Source: Microbispora amethystogenes (GTDB lineage: Bacteria > Actinomycetota > Actinomycetes > Streptosporangiales > Streptosporangiaceae). Taken from it: 64,000 bases of DNA. The DNA lies in assembly GCF_016863015.1 (NCBI RefSeq), contig NZ_BOOB01000002.1, positions 1-64,000 of the forward strand, read 5' to 3'. The position numbers were made by a program, and so were the translations under genes. Below are positions 41,881-50,367 of this stretch, piece by piece; position 1 is the first letter of the stretch; every line of letters begins with the position of its first letter. Below the pieces are notes generated by a model. That model searched no databases. It saw nothing but the letters and a program-made list of their open reading frames with translations, and was not told the origin of the DNA.

Positions 41881-42726
41881 TTACCGGTAGCTGTGCTCCG
41901 GCGTGGGGAACACGCCGGAGACGACCTCGTCGGCGTAGGCCCGCACGGCGCGGTCCATCTCGCCCGCGAGGTCGAAGTACTTCTTCACGAACTTGGCCGG
42001 CTGGGGCGTGAGGCCCATCAGGTCCTGCCAGACGAGCACCTGGGCGTCGGTGCAGGGCCCGGCGCCGATGCCGACCGTGGGGATGCTCAGCGAGGTGGTG
42101 ACCCGCGCGGCGAGGTCGCTCGGCACGCACTCCAGCACCACGGCGAAGGCGCCCGCGTGCTCCAGGGCCTTGGCGTCGGCCATCAGCTCGTCGCCCGCCT
42201 GGCCGCGGCCCTGCACCCGGTAGCCGCCGAAGGCGTTGACGGACTGCGGGGTCAGGCCGAGGTGGGCCATGACCGGGATGCCGGCCGACACGAGCATCTC
42301 CACCTGCGGGAGCACGCGGTGGCCGCCCTCCAGCTTGACGGCGTGCGCGCCGGCCTCCTTCATGAAGCGGGCGGCGGTCTCCAGCGCCTGCTGCGGCGAG
42401 GCCTGGTAGGAGCCGAACGGAAGGTCGGCCACGACCATCGCGCGTGACGAGCCGCGCACCACGGCGGCCGTGAGGGGGATCAGGTCGTCGACGGTGACCG
42501 GCAGCGTCGAGTCGTAGCCGTACACGACCATCGCGGCGGAGTCGCCGACGAGCATCACCGGGATCCCGGCCTCGTCGAACACCCTCGCGGTCATGGCGTC
42601 GTACGCCGTGACCATCGGCCACTTCTCGTGCCGCTCCTTGGCGGCCGCGATGTCGCGGACGGTGACCCTGCGACCCGCGGCACCCCCGTAGAGGGCGGAA
42701 GTGGACACAGCTGTAACAGAGGACAT
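41881..42726 (-). CDS. panB: 3-Methyl-2-oxobutanoate hydroxymethyltransferase (PanB)
   Basis: First step of pantothenate synthesis: transfers a hydroxymethyl group from methylene-THF to alpha-ketoisovalerate. The 281-aa product has [38 protein letters not shown] (metal ligand Asp), [15 protein letters not shown] and [19 protein letters not shown]. Start at ATG 42726 with GGAGG 6 nt upstream. The long upstream open frame is antisense. Divergent from an MFS exporter. Confidence 0.95.
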   Translation of the reverse strand: MSSVTAVSTSALYGGAAGRRVTVRDIAAAKERHEKWPMVTAYDAMTARVFDEAGIPVMLVGDSAAMVVYGYDSTLPVTVDDLIPLTAAVVRGSSRAMVVADLPFGSYQASPQQALETAARFMKEAGAHAVKLEGGHRVLPQVEMLVSAGIPVMAHLGLTPQSVNAFGGYRVQGRGQAGDELMADAKALEHAGAFAVVLECVPSDLAARVTTSLSIPTVGIGAGPCTDAQVLVWQDLMGLTPQPAKFVKKYFDLAGEMDRAVRAYADEVVSGVFPTPEHSYR

Positions 42727-42782
42727 GGCTACCTCCAGGCCTCGTGGCGCCCCTGTGGCGTCCCCGGACAGTCCGATCATTG

Positions 42783-42799
42783 CATGCCGACATGGCATG
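42783..42799. promoter_or_regulatory. Inverted repeat between panB and MFS gene
   Basis: CATGCC and GGCATG with a 5-bp spacer in the 188-bp divergent promoter region. Could be an operator or a chance hairpin. Confidence 0.3.
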
Positions 42800-42914
42800 G
42801 AACACCCCGGATCGGCGGCGTAATCCAGGGGTGTGACGGGTGGGACGCATGGGGCCCCGGCGCCGAAGTTGTCGGACCCACCAGGCACAATGCCTCCGGA
42901 GGTAAGGAACCACA

Positions 42915-44237
42915 ATGGCTTTTGATCGTTACCGGCGGGTGCTCGCCCTGCCGGGCGTGCGGGCACTGCTGCTGGTCGGCATGATCGCGAGAATCCCCCT
43001 GACCGGCACCGGGATGACCCTGACCCTGCACGTGGTGAACCACCAGAAGCTGGGGTTCCTCCAGGCCGGCCTCATCGGCGCGGCGTCCATGGCGGGCGCC
43101 GCGGTCGGCTCGCCGCTCGTCGGAAGGTTCGTCGACCGGCGCGGGCTGCGGCCGGTCATGGTCGTCACGACGGTGGTGCAGCTGTGCCTGTGGTGCGCCG
43201 CGCCCGCGATGCCGTACGCCGTGCTGCTGCCGGGCGCGCTCATCGGCGGGCTGTTCAGCCAGCCCGTCTTCGGGGCGGTGCGGCAGTGCATCGCCGCGAT
43301 GGTGCCCAGGGAGAACCACCAGACCGGCTTCGCCCTCGACTCGATGGGCGTGGAGCTGTCGTACATGGTCGGGCCCGCGCTCGCGGTCACGTGCGTGACG
43401 GCGTTCGGCAGCACGGCGACGATGTACGGCCTGGCGGCCGGGCTCGTCGGTGCGGGAGTGGCGTTCTACCTGCTCAACCCGCCCACGCGCTCCGCCGAGG
43501 AGGCCGCGGGGCGCGAGGGGGCCGTCCCCCGGCGGCAGTGGCTGCGGCCCGCGTTGTTCGCCCTGTTCGGGATGGTGACGGGGCTGACCTTCGTGCTCAC
43601 GACGACCGAGCTGGCCGTCGTCGCGATGCTGAAGGCCGGTGACGCGACCGCCTGGACCGGGCTGGTCGTCGCGCTGTGGTGCGCGTACTCGCTGGTCGGC
43701 GGCTTCGTGTACGGCGGGCTGCCGCGGGGGCTGTCACCCGTGCTGCTCGCGGGCGGCCTGTGCGCGCTGACCGTGCCCGTCGGGCTGGTCGGCGGCGGCT
43801 GGTGGTGGCTCTGCCTGGCGCTGGTGCCGTCCGGGCTGCTGTGCGCGCCGGCGCTGTCGTCCACGGTGGACGCGGTCAACCGGCGCGTCCCGGCGGCGGC
43901 CAGGGGAGAGGCGATGGGCCTCCACGGCGCCTCACTGACGATCGGCGGGGCCCTGGCCGGGCCGATCGCCGGCGGGATCCTCGACGCCCACGGTCCCGCC
44001 TGGGCCTTCGCCGTGTCCGGAGCGGCCGGTCTCGTGCCGGCCGTGATCGCCGCGCTGGTCTGGCGCAGGGCGCCGGCCGCCGCCCCCGGCGCGGCCGTTT
44101 CGGTCATGCCGGTTTCGGACGTGCCGACTTCGAACGTGTCGGCGTCGGATGCGGCGGCCGCCCTGGAGGTCCCGGGCGCCGGTGGCACCGTCGCGGGGGC
44201 GGAGGCCGCCGCCTCCCTGCGCGCGTCCGCCGAGTAG
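42915..44237 (+). CDS. MFS transporter
   Basis: 440-aa major-facilitator membrane protein with about twelve helices and the loop 2-3 motif [13 protein letters not shown]. An extra C-terminal Ala/Ser/Val-rich tail of about 45 residues follows the last helix ([14 protein letters not shown] onward). ATG start with GGAGG and AAGGAA just upstream. Substrate unknown; probably an exporter of a small molecule. Divergent from panB. Confidence 0.88.
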   Translation: MAFDRYRRVLALPGVRALLLVGMIARIPLTGTGMTLTLHVVNHQKLGFLQAGLIGAASMAGAAVGSPLVGRFVDRRGLRPVMVVTTVVQLCLWCAAPAMPYAVLLPGALIGGLFSQPVFGAVRQCIAAMVPRENHQTGFALDSMGVELSYMVGPALAVTCVTAFGSTATMYGLAAGLVGAGVAFYLLNPPTRSAEEAAGREGAVPRRQWLRPALFALFGMVTGLTFVLTTTELAVVAMLKAGDATAWTGLVVALWCAYSLVGGFVYGGLPRGLSPVLLAGGLCALTVPVGLVGGGWWWLCLALVPSGLLCAPALSSTVDAVNRRVPAAARGEAMGLHGASLTIGGALAGPIAGGILDAHGPAWAFAVSGAAGLVPAVIAALVWRRAPAAAPGAAVSVMPVSDVPTSNVSASDAAAALEVPGAGGTVAGAEAAASLRASAE

Positions 44238-44295
44238 AAGCGGGGAATAGAACCCGCTCCCGGGCGCTTGGTACGGAGGTATCCGGCGATTATGA

Positions 44296-44307
44296 AACGG
44301 TGCCGTT
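44296..44307. promoter_or_regulatory. 12-bp palindrome upstream of the DHA2 exporter
   Basis: AACGGTGCCGTT is a perfect palindrome, 73 bp before the exporter ATG and within the region a TetR repressor could bind. Two related elements follow near 44346 and 44362 (AACTCAAGCGT and AAATCAAGCGT). Candidate operator for the TetR-family gene at 45963. Confidence 0.4.
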
Positions 44308-44380
44308 GCGTATCGGAACCGCCTAGCGCTACGCTGGCGTTGCGAAACTCAAGCGTATCGAAATCAAGCGTGCCGCAATC

Positions 44381-45955
44381 ATGGGGGATTCCTTGGAAGC
44401 GCATACCGGTCATCCACGCCGCTGGCAGATCCTCGGCGTGATGGTGTTCAGCCTGCTGGCCGTCGTCCTCGACAACACCATCCTCAACGTGGCGATCAAG
44501 ACGATCGCCGATCCCGTCCACGGGCTGGGCGCAACCCAGAGCGAGCTCGAATGGGCGATGAACTCCTACACCCTGGTGTTCGCCGGCCTGCTGTTCACGT
44601 TCGGGGTGCTGGGCGACCGCTACGGGCGCAAGCGGATGCTCCTCGTCGGCATGGTCCTGTTCGGCCTGGCCTCCCTGGCCAGCGCGTACGCCCAGGACCC
44701 GATGCAGCTCATCGCGGCGAGGGCGCTGATGGGCCTCGGGGGCGCGGCCATCATGCCGGCCACGCTGGCGGTCATCTCGAACGTCTTCCCGATCCACGAG
44801 CGGGGCAAGGCGATCGGGATCTGGGCGGGCGGCGTCGGCATCGCCGTCGCGATCGGCCCGATCACCGGGGGCGTGCTGCTTGAGCACTTCTGGTGGGGCT
44901 CGGTCTTCCTCGTCAACGTGCCGATCGTCATCATCGGCCTCGTGCTGATCGCCGCGCTCGTCCCCGACTCCAGGGACCCGAGCAAGAACAGCCTCGACCC
45001 GGTCGGTGTGCTGCTGTCCATCGCCGGTCTGATCAGCCTCGTCTACGGCATCGTCCGGATCAGCGACCTCGGCACCGTCGCGGACGTCTCGGTCATCGCG
45101 CCGTCGCTGCTGGGGCTCGCGATCCTCGCCGCGTTCGTGTGGTACGAGAGCCGCATCGAGCACCCGGCGTTCGACGTGCGCAACTTCCGCAACGCGGGCT
45201 TCTCCACCGCGATCGCCAGCGTCGGCCTGGTGTTCTTCGCGGCCATGGGCGTCATGTTCTTCCTGGCCTTCTACTGGCAGATCGTGCGCGGATACTCGCC
45301 GCTGCAGTCGGGCGCGCTCGTGCTCCCGTTCGCCGCGGCCCAGCTGATCTTCGCGCCGCAGAGCGCGCGCATGGTCCAGAAGTACGGCGCGCGGGCCGTC
45401 GGCACGGTCGCGATGCTGGTCATCACGCTGGCCCTCGCCTCCTACGCCTTCGTGCAGGTGGACACCCCGGTCTGGCTGCTGCTCGTCATCACGTTCGTCC
45501 AGGGCGCGGCGATGGCCAACATCATGCCCCCGGCGACCACTGCCATCATGAACGCGCTGCCGAGGGAGAAGGCCGGTGTGGGCTCCTCGATGAGCAACGT
45601 CGTCCGGCAGGTCGGCGGCACGCTCGGCATCGCGATCCTGGGCGCCGTCCTGTCCGCGAGCTACCGCGGTGACATGGAGGGCAAGGCCACCGCCCTGCCG
45701 GAGGAGCTCCGCCATGTCGTCACCGAGTCCATCTCGGGCGCGGCGGGGGTCGCCGGTCACCTGGGCGCGCGGGGCGCGAGCCTGCTCGACACGGCCAACG
45801 CCGCGTTCGTCACCGGCATCCACTGGGCGGCTCTCGGCTCGGCCCTCGTCGCCCTCCTCGGCACCCTCGTGGTGGCCCGCTGGATGCCGGGCAAGGCTCC
45901 GGCCGAGGTCACGGCCGACAAGGCCGGGACCGAAAAGGAAGCGGCGGTAGTCTGA
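44381..45955 (+). CDS. DHA2-family MFS drug exporter (EmrB/QacA-like)
   Basis: 524-aa proton-driven multidrug exporter with about fourteen helices. Motif C-like [20 protein letters not shown] and motif [11 protein letters not shown] are visible, as are [10 protein letters not shown] in helix 1 and [20 protein letters not shown] near the end. ATG 44381; a TTG at 44393 with GGGGGA upstream is an alternative. The tetR gene follows after 7 bp, so repressor and pump are co-transcribed. Confidence 0.92.
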   Translation: MGDSLEAHTGHPRRWQILGVMVFSLLAVVLDNTILNVAIKTIADPVHGLGATQSELEWAMNSYTLVFAGLLFTFGVLGDRYGRKRMLLVGMVLFGLASLASAYAQDPMQLIAARALMGLGGAAIMPATLAVISNVFPIHERGKAIGIWAGGVGIAVAIGPITGGVLLEHFWWGSVFLVNVPIVIIGLVLIAALVPDSRDPSKNSLDPVGVLLSIAGLISLVYGIVRISDLGTVADVSVIAPSLLGLAILAAFVWYESRIEHPAFDVRNFRNAGFSTAIASVGLVFFAAMGVMFFLAFYWQIVRGYSPLQSGALVLPFAAAQLIFAPQSARMVQKYGARAVGTVAMLVITLALASYAFVQVDTPVWLLLVITFVQGAAMANIMPPATTAIMNALPREKAGVGSSMSNVVRQVGGTLGIAILGAVLSASYRGDMEGKATALPEELRHVVTESISGAAGVAGHLGARGASLLDTANAAFVTGIHWAALGSALVALLGTLVVARWMPGKAPAEVTADKAGTEKEAAVV

Positions 45956-45962
45956 GCACGCC

Positions 45963-46580
45963 ATGAATACGCAGCAGACGGCTGAAGGGGCGGCCCGTCC
46001 GGCGGGCCGCCCGCGCAGCGAGAAGGCGGAGCGGTCGATCATCGAGGCCACCCTCGATCTGCTCGGCGAGGGCATCGGCGTGTCGGAGCTGTCCATCGAG
46101 TCGATCGCCAGCCGCGCCGGTGTCGGCAAGACCACGATCTACCGCAGGTGGTCCAACAAGGAAGACCTCGTGGTGGACGCCCTGGCGACCCTCAAGCCGC
46201 CGATCCCGTTGCCCCAGGGCGGGACCGTCCGGGACGACCTGGTGACCTACCTCCGGGTGATCCAGGAGGAGACACGCCACGCCCGCACCCGCTGCATCAT
46301 GAACATCGCCATGAGCGACTCCGAGCGGCATCCCCGGCTGGCGGAGCGGTTCCGCGAGCTGGCCGTGGAGCCGCGCAGAGCGGTGGTGGCGGCCGTCCTG
46401 CGCCATGGCATGGACACCGGTGAGCTACGGGCGGACCTCGACGTCGACATGGCGCTGGCGCTGCTCAGCGGCGCCATGGTGTGGCTCACGAAGTGGTCCG
46501 ACGGGCACTCCCCGGCCGACCTGCCCGAGCGGATCGTCGACGAGGCGCTGAAGGGCTTCCGCCCCCGCCCCGCCGAGTAG
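45963..46580 (+). CDS. TetR-family transcriptional regulator
   Basis: 205-aa repressor with an N-terminal helix-turn-helix (IIEATLDLLGEGI, LSIESIASRAGVGKTTIYRRW) and a C-terminal ligand-binding domain of the TetR_C_11-like type. Follows the DHA2 exporter by 7 bp in one operon and probably represses it, releasing when a drug-like ligand binds. ATG 45963. Convergent with nadE across a long hairpin. Confidence 0.92.
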   Translation: MNTQQTAEGAARPAGRPRSEKAERSIIEATLDLLGEGIGVSELSIESIASRAGVGKTTIYRRWSNKEDLVVDALATLKPPIPLPQGGTVRDDLVTYLRVIQEETRHARTRCIMNIAMSDSERHPRLAERFRELAVEPRRAVVAAVLRHGMDTGELRADLDVDMALALLSGAMVWLTKWSDGHSPADLPERIVDEALKGFRPRPAE

Positions 46581-46664
46581 CCCGCCGAGTCACCCCCGCG
46601 CGGCCGGCCACCCCCGGCCGCGCGAACCGCCATTGCGCTCTCCACAACCTTCACCGGGGGAGCG

Positions 46665-46740
46665 GAGCGGAAGGAACCGAGTACCGCGGCTAAAGCCCGG
46701 CGAAGCGGGCTTCGCGAGGACCGGAGGTTCCTTCCGGCTC
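46665..46740. terminator. Large hairpin between convergent tetR and nadE
   Basis: Outer arms GAGCGGAAGGAACC (46665-46678) and GGTTCCTTCCGGCTC (46726-46740) pair with a 1-base bulge. An inner stem CGAAGC / GCTTCG lies near 46701-46714. Lying between convergent gene ends, it suits a bidirectional terminator. The 46581-46774 gap contains nothing else recognisable. Confidence 0.65.
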
Positions 46741-46774
46741 GGTGACCGGCCCGGCCAAGGTCGTGGTCATTCCG

Positions 46775-48541
46775 CTACAGACGCTCGCGCCAGCGGTTGG
46801 TGATGGGCAGGCGGCGGTCGCGGCCGAAGTTCTTGGGCGTGATCTTCGGGCCCGGCGGGTACTGGCGGCGCTTGTACTCGGCCAGGTCCACCAGGCGGAT
46901 CACCTTGGTGACCAGCTCTGGGTCGTGCCCCGCCGCGATCAGTTCGTCGCGTCCCATGTCCCCCTCCACGTAGTCGCGCAGCAGGGCGTCGAGCACCTCG
47001 TACGGCGGCAGCGAGTCGGTGTCGCGCTGGTCGGGCCGCAGCTCCGCGCTCGGCTCCTTGGTGATGGAGTTCTCCGGGATCGGCGGCCGTCCCGGCTGGG
47101 CGTTGCGCCACTCCGAGAGCTTCCAGACGACGCTCTTGAGCACGTCCTTGATCGGCGCGTAGCCGCCCGCCGAGTCGCCGTACAGCGTGGAGTAACCGGT
47201 GGCGAGCTCGCTCTTGTTGCCGGTGGTCAGCACCAGGTGGCCGTGCTCGTTCGACAGGCTCATCAGCAGCATGCCGCGCACCCGGGCCTGCAGGTTCTCC
47301 GCGGCCAGGCCGGTCAGCCCGATCTCCTTCTCGAACGCCGAGACGATGTCGGCGATCGGCACGACCTGCGCGTGCACCCCCTGGCGGCGCACCAGCTCCT
47401 CGGCGTCGGTGATCGAGTGGTCCGAGGAGTACCGCGACGGCATCAGCACCGTGTGGACCCGCTCGGGCCCGATGGCGTCGGCCGCGATCGTGGCGGTCAG
47501 GGCCGAGTCGATGCCGCCGGAAAGACCGAGGATGACCGACTTGAAGCCGTTCTTCCGCACGTAGTCGCGCACTCCGGTCACGAGTGCCTGGTAGATCTCC
47601 GCGAGGTCGTCCAGCCGCTCGGCGACGACCGGCGGCTCCGGCTCGTACGGCTCGACCGGGGCGGCCGACAGCAGCACCCGCTCGACCGTGATGACCGTCC
47701 CGTCGTGGGCGTCGTAGGCCTCGTGACGCGGCTCGCCGGGCTCGCCGGGCTCGGCCGCGGCCTCCGGCAGCTCCAGATCGGTGACGAACAGCTCCTCCCG
47801 GAACTGGGACGCGCGGGCGACCAGCGCGCCGGAGGCGTCCACGACGAGGGAGTCGCCGTCGAAGACCAGCTCGTCCTGGCCGCCGACCATGTTCACGTAC
47901 GCGAGGGCGCAGCCCGCCTCGCGGGCCCGCCGCGCGCACAGCTCCAGCCGCACGTCGTCCTTGTTCGTCTCGTACGGCGAGCCGTTGGGCACGACGAGGA
48001 GCCCGGCGCCCGCCTCGGCGACCACCGAGACCGGCCCGCCCTCCTGCCACAGGTCCTCGCAGAGGGCCACCGCGACGTCCACGCCGTGCAGCCGGAAGAT
48101 CGGCAGCCGGTCGCCGCGCACGAAGTAGCGGTACTCGTCGAACACCCCGTAGTTGGGCAGGTGGTGCTTGGCCGACTTCGCCACGACCCTGCCCCGGTAG
48201 AGCACGGCGGCGGCGTCGAGAGGGGCGCCCTTAGGCTGCCCGACGCGGGGGGCGAGGTCGGCCCGGTCGAGATATCCCACGACGACGGGGAGATCGCCGA
48301 GCCCCTCGCCGGCGAGCCGCGCCGCCACCTCGGACAGCGTCGCGATCGACGCCTCGGCGAACGACGACCGGAGCACCAGGTCCTCGGCCGGGTAGCCGGT
48401 CAGGAACATCTCGGGGAAGACGACGAGGTGAGCGCCGCGCCCGGCGGCCCGGCGGGTCCACTCGACGAGGGTCTCCGCGTTGCCGGCGATGTCTCCGACG
48501 ACGGGATTGGTCTGGGCGAGAGCGATACGCAGTTGAGCCAC
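46775..48541 (-). CDS. nadE: Glutamine-dependent NAD+ synthetase
   Basis: Last step of NAD synthesis: amidates nicotinic acid adenine dinucleotide with glutamine nitrogen. The 588-aa product has an N-terminal nitrilase-type glutaminase (Glu in FPEMFLTGYP, Lys in KSAKHHLPNYGVFDEYRYF, Cys in ALCEDLW) and a C-terminal synthetase with the ATP motif LGLSGGIDSALT and TTGNKSELATGYSTLYGD. GTG start with GGTGGGGG upstream. A perfect inverted repeat 30-44 bp upstream may be an operator. Confidence 0.95.
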   Translation of the reverse strand: MAQLRIALAQTNPVVGDIAGNAETLVEWTRRAAGRGAHLVVFPEMFLTGYPAEDLVLRSSFAEASIATLSEVAARLAGEGLGDLPVVVGYLDRADLAPRVGQPKGAPLDAAAVLYRGRVVAKSAKHHLPNYGVFDEYRYFVRGDRLPIFRLHGVDVAVALCEDLWQEGGPVSVVAEAGAGLLVVPNGSPYETNKDDVRLELCARRAREAGCALAYVNMVGGQDELVFDGDSLVVDASGALVARASQFREELFVTDLELPEAAAEPGEPGEPRHEAYDAHDGTVITVERVLLSAAPVEPYEPEPPVVAERLDDLAEIYQALVTGVRDYVRKNGFKSVILGLSGGIDSALTATIAADAIGPERVHTVLMPSRYSSDHSITDAEELVRRQGVHAQVVPIADIVSAFEKEIGLTGLAAENLQARVRGMLLMSLSNEHGHLVLTTGNKSELATGYSTLYGDSAGGYAPIKDVLKSVVWKLSEWRNAQPGRPPIPENSITKEPSAELRPDQRDTDSLPPYEVLDALLRDYVEGDMGRDELIAAGHDPELVTKVIRLVDLAEYKRRQYPPGPKITPKNFGRDRRLPITNRWRERL

Positions 48542-48570
48542 GCCCCCACCCTAAGGTGTCCGAATTTTTG

Positions 48571-48585
48571 TCGTCAAACTGACGA
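48571..48585. promoter_or_regulatory. Perfect inverted repeat upstream of nadE
   Basis: TCGTCA-AAC-TGACGA, 30-44 bp before the nadE GTG on the minus strand and overlapping a TTGACG that could serve as a -35 element. Candidate operator, for example for an NAD-responsive repressor; which regulator is unknown. Confidence 0.5.
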
Positions 48586-48593
48586 TAAGTGGT

Positions 48594-50096
48594 TCAGGCT
48601 CCGGGTGACCCCGGGCTGACCAGACCTCTCTCGTACGCGAGGACCACCAGTTGGGCGCGGTCGACCAGCCCCAGCGCGCGCAGCAGCGCCGTCACGTCGC
48701 CGGCGACCTCGGCTTCCGGCACGTCCAGGGTCATCGCGATCTGCCGGTTGGTGAAGCCCCGGGCGACGAGCTTGATCAGGTCGATGTCGGCGTCGGACAG
48801 GCCCTCCGGCGCCGACGGGTCGCGCCGCCCGGCGAAGGCGGAGATGAGGTGGGTCGTGACCGCCGGGTCCAGCAGCGCGTCACCCGCGACGGCGGCCCTG
48901 ACCGCCGCGATGAGCTGCTCGGGCGCCGAGGTCTTCAGCACGAAACCGCTCACCCCGGCCCGCAGTGCCGCGTACAGATTCTCGTCGGTGCCGAAGGTGG
49001 TCATCATGATCACCTTGGGCGGGGCCTCCGCCGCGAGGATCCGCCGGGCCGCCGCCAGGCCGTCCAGGCGCGGCATCTGGATGTCCATGAGCACCACGTC
49101 GGGCCGTGCGTCCCGGACGAGCGCGATGGCCCGCTCGCCGTTCTCCGCCTCTCCGACGAGGTCGAGCCCCGGCTCGCTGTCGAGGATCACCTTCAGCCCG
49201 GTGCGCACCAGCGCCTGGTCGTCGGCGATCAGCACGCGCAGGGCCCGCGTGCCGGCCCGTGCCGGCTCCGTTCCACGCGACCCGTCGGGCGCGTTGGGAA
49301 CGGGGGAAGCGGCCCGCGCGAGGGCCGGAGCGCCCGCATCGGGAGCGTCGAGGTGCCCCGCCTGCGCGAGGATGTCCTGCTCCAGACGCTGCAGGGTGGG
49401 GCCGAGGTCGAGGCCGAGTTCGTCGCGCAGCGCCTCCCTGGCCCGCCGCAGCGCGCCGAGCGCGTCGCCCTGCCGCCCCGCGCGGTAGAGCGCGAGCGCG
49501 AGCAGCCGCCAGGCCTCCTCCCGCAGCGGGTGCGCCGAGGCGTGCGCCTCCAGGTCCGGGATCAGGGCGCCGGTGCGGCCGAGCCGCAGGGCGGCGTCCG
49601 CGCGACGCTCCACGGCGAGGAGACGCAGCTCGTCCAGCCGCATCGCCTCGGCCTGCGCCCACATCAGCTCCTGGAACCCGGCGAGCGCGGGCCCCCGCCA
49701 GAGCCCGAGGGCCGTCTCCATCCGCTCCAGCGTCGCCGCCGGGCCGTCGTGCTCGTTCTTGACGAGGTGCTCGAAGTGCCAGGAGTCCACGTCCTCGACG
49801 CCGGCGCGCAGCGCGTACCCGGGGGGAGCCGAGACCAGGATGCCCGCCTCCTCGCGCGGCGCGCGGCCGGGTTCGAGCGCCCGCCGCAGCCGCGAGACGT
49901 ACCCCTGGATGGTGGACAGCGCCTGGGCGGGCGGCTCGCCGGGCCACAGCTCGTCGATGAGCGCGCTCACCGGCACCGCGCGCCCTCCGGCCACGAGTAG
50001 CCGGGCGAGCACGGCCTGCTGCCGTTGCCCGCCCAGATCGAGCGTCTCACCATCGGAAATAGCCTCGAACGGCCCCAGAGCACGAAAAATCACCAT
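48594..50096 (-). CDS. SARP-receiver-LuxR fusion transcriptional regulator
   Basis: 500 aa combining two regulator types: OmpR-like winged helix (1-95), BTAD domain (about 100-245), a linker, a receiver domain (287-402) with phosphorylation site Asp338 and acidic pair Asp292-Asp293, and a C-terminal NarL/LuxR-type domain (about 433-492). The recognition helix of the LuxR part (AEVAGDVTALL) differs from active homologues (ATVKTHVARVL in the regulator at 9179), so it may not bind DNA. Start at ATG 50096, RBS weak. Two kinases with matching HisKA_3 domains lie upstream on the same strand and could phosphorylate it. No other window gene has this layout. Confidence 0.88.
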   Translation of the reverse strand: MVIFRALGPFEAISDGETLDLGGQRQQAVLARLLVAGGRAVPVSALIDELWPGEPPAQALSTIQGYVSRLRRALEPGRAPREEAGILVSAPPGYALRAGVEDVDSWHFEHLVKNEHDGPAATLERMETALGLWRGPALAGFQELMWAQAEAMRLDELRLLAVERRADAALRLGRTGALIPDLEAHASAHPLREEAWRLLALALYRAGRQGDALGALRRAREALRDELGLDLGPTLQRLEQDILAQAGHLDAPDAGAPALARAASPVPNAPDGSRGTEPARAGTRALRVLIADDQALVRTGLKVILDSEPGLDLVGEAENGERAIALVRDARPDVVLMDIQMPRLDGLAAARRILAAEAPPKVIMMTTFGTDENLYAALRAGVSGFVLKTSAPEQLIAAVRAAVAGDALLDPAVTTHLISAFAGRRDPSAPEGLSDADIDLIKLVARGFTNRQIAMTLDVPEAEVAGDVTALLRALGLVDRAQLVVLAYERGLVSPGSPGA

Positions 50097-50154
50097 CGCA
50101 CGGGTAAGCGTAAGGGCAGCGACCGCCGAAGACGCGCCGAGCGCCTCTCGGTTG

Positions 50155-50172
50155 TGTCACGAGGTCGTGACA
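50155..50172. promoter_or_regulatory. 18-bp perfect palindrome upstream of the SARP-receiver gene
   Basis: TGTCACGAGGTCGTGACA, 59 bp before the start of the fusion regulator, in the 271-bp gap between it and the kinase gene. Strong operator candidate for autoregulation or another factor. Confidence 0.6.
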
Positions 50173-50220
50173 TGCCTGCTCCCGGCCCACTTCCGCTCTG
50201 CTCCCGCCGGTCGGGGAAGC

Positions 50221-50283
50221 GCCACCCGGCACAGCGCGAACGCCACCCGGCACAGCGCGAACGCCGCCTGGCAGAGGGCGGAC
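50221..50283. repeat. Three 21-bp tandem repeats upstream of the SARP-receiver gene
   Basis: Two identical 21-bp copies (50221-50241 and 50242-50262, beginning GCCACCCGGCACAGCG) and a degenerate third to 50283. A 21-bp period is two helical turns, which would place binding sites on the same DNA face. Confidence 0.75.
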
Positions 50284-50367
50284 GCGGCCGGTGTGCGGCA
50301 CAAGCGGCTCTCCCAGGGGTGGGGCACCGCCCGGGAGCGGAGCCGGGGGTTTCTGTCGCGACGAGGG

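Noticed and set aside
48571-48592. The nadE inverted repeat as a terminator of the SARP-receiver gene
   Set aside because: In the direction of that gene the stem is followed by an A-rich, not U-rich, tract, and its position before the nadE start fits an operator better.
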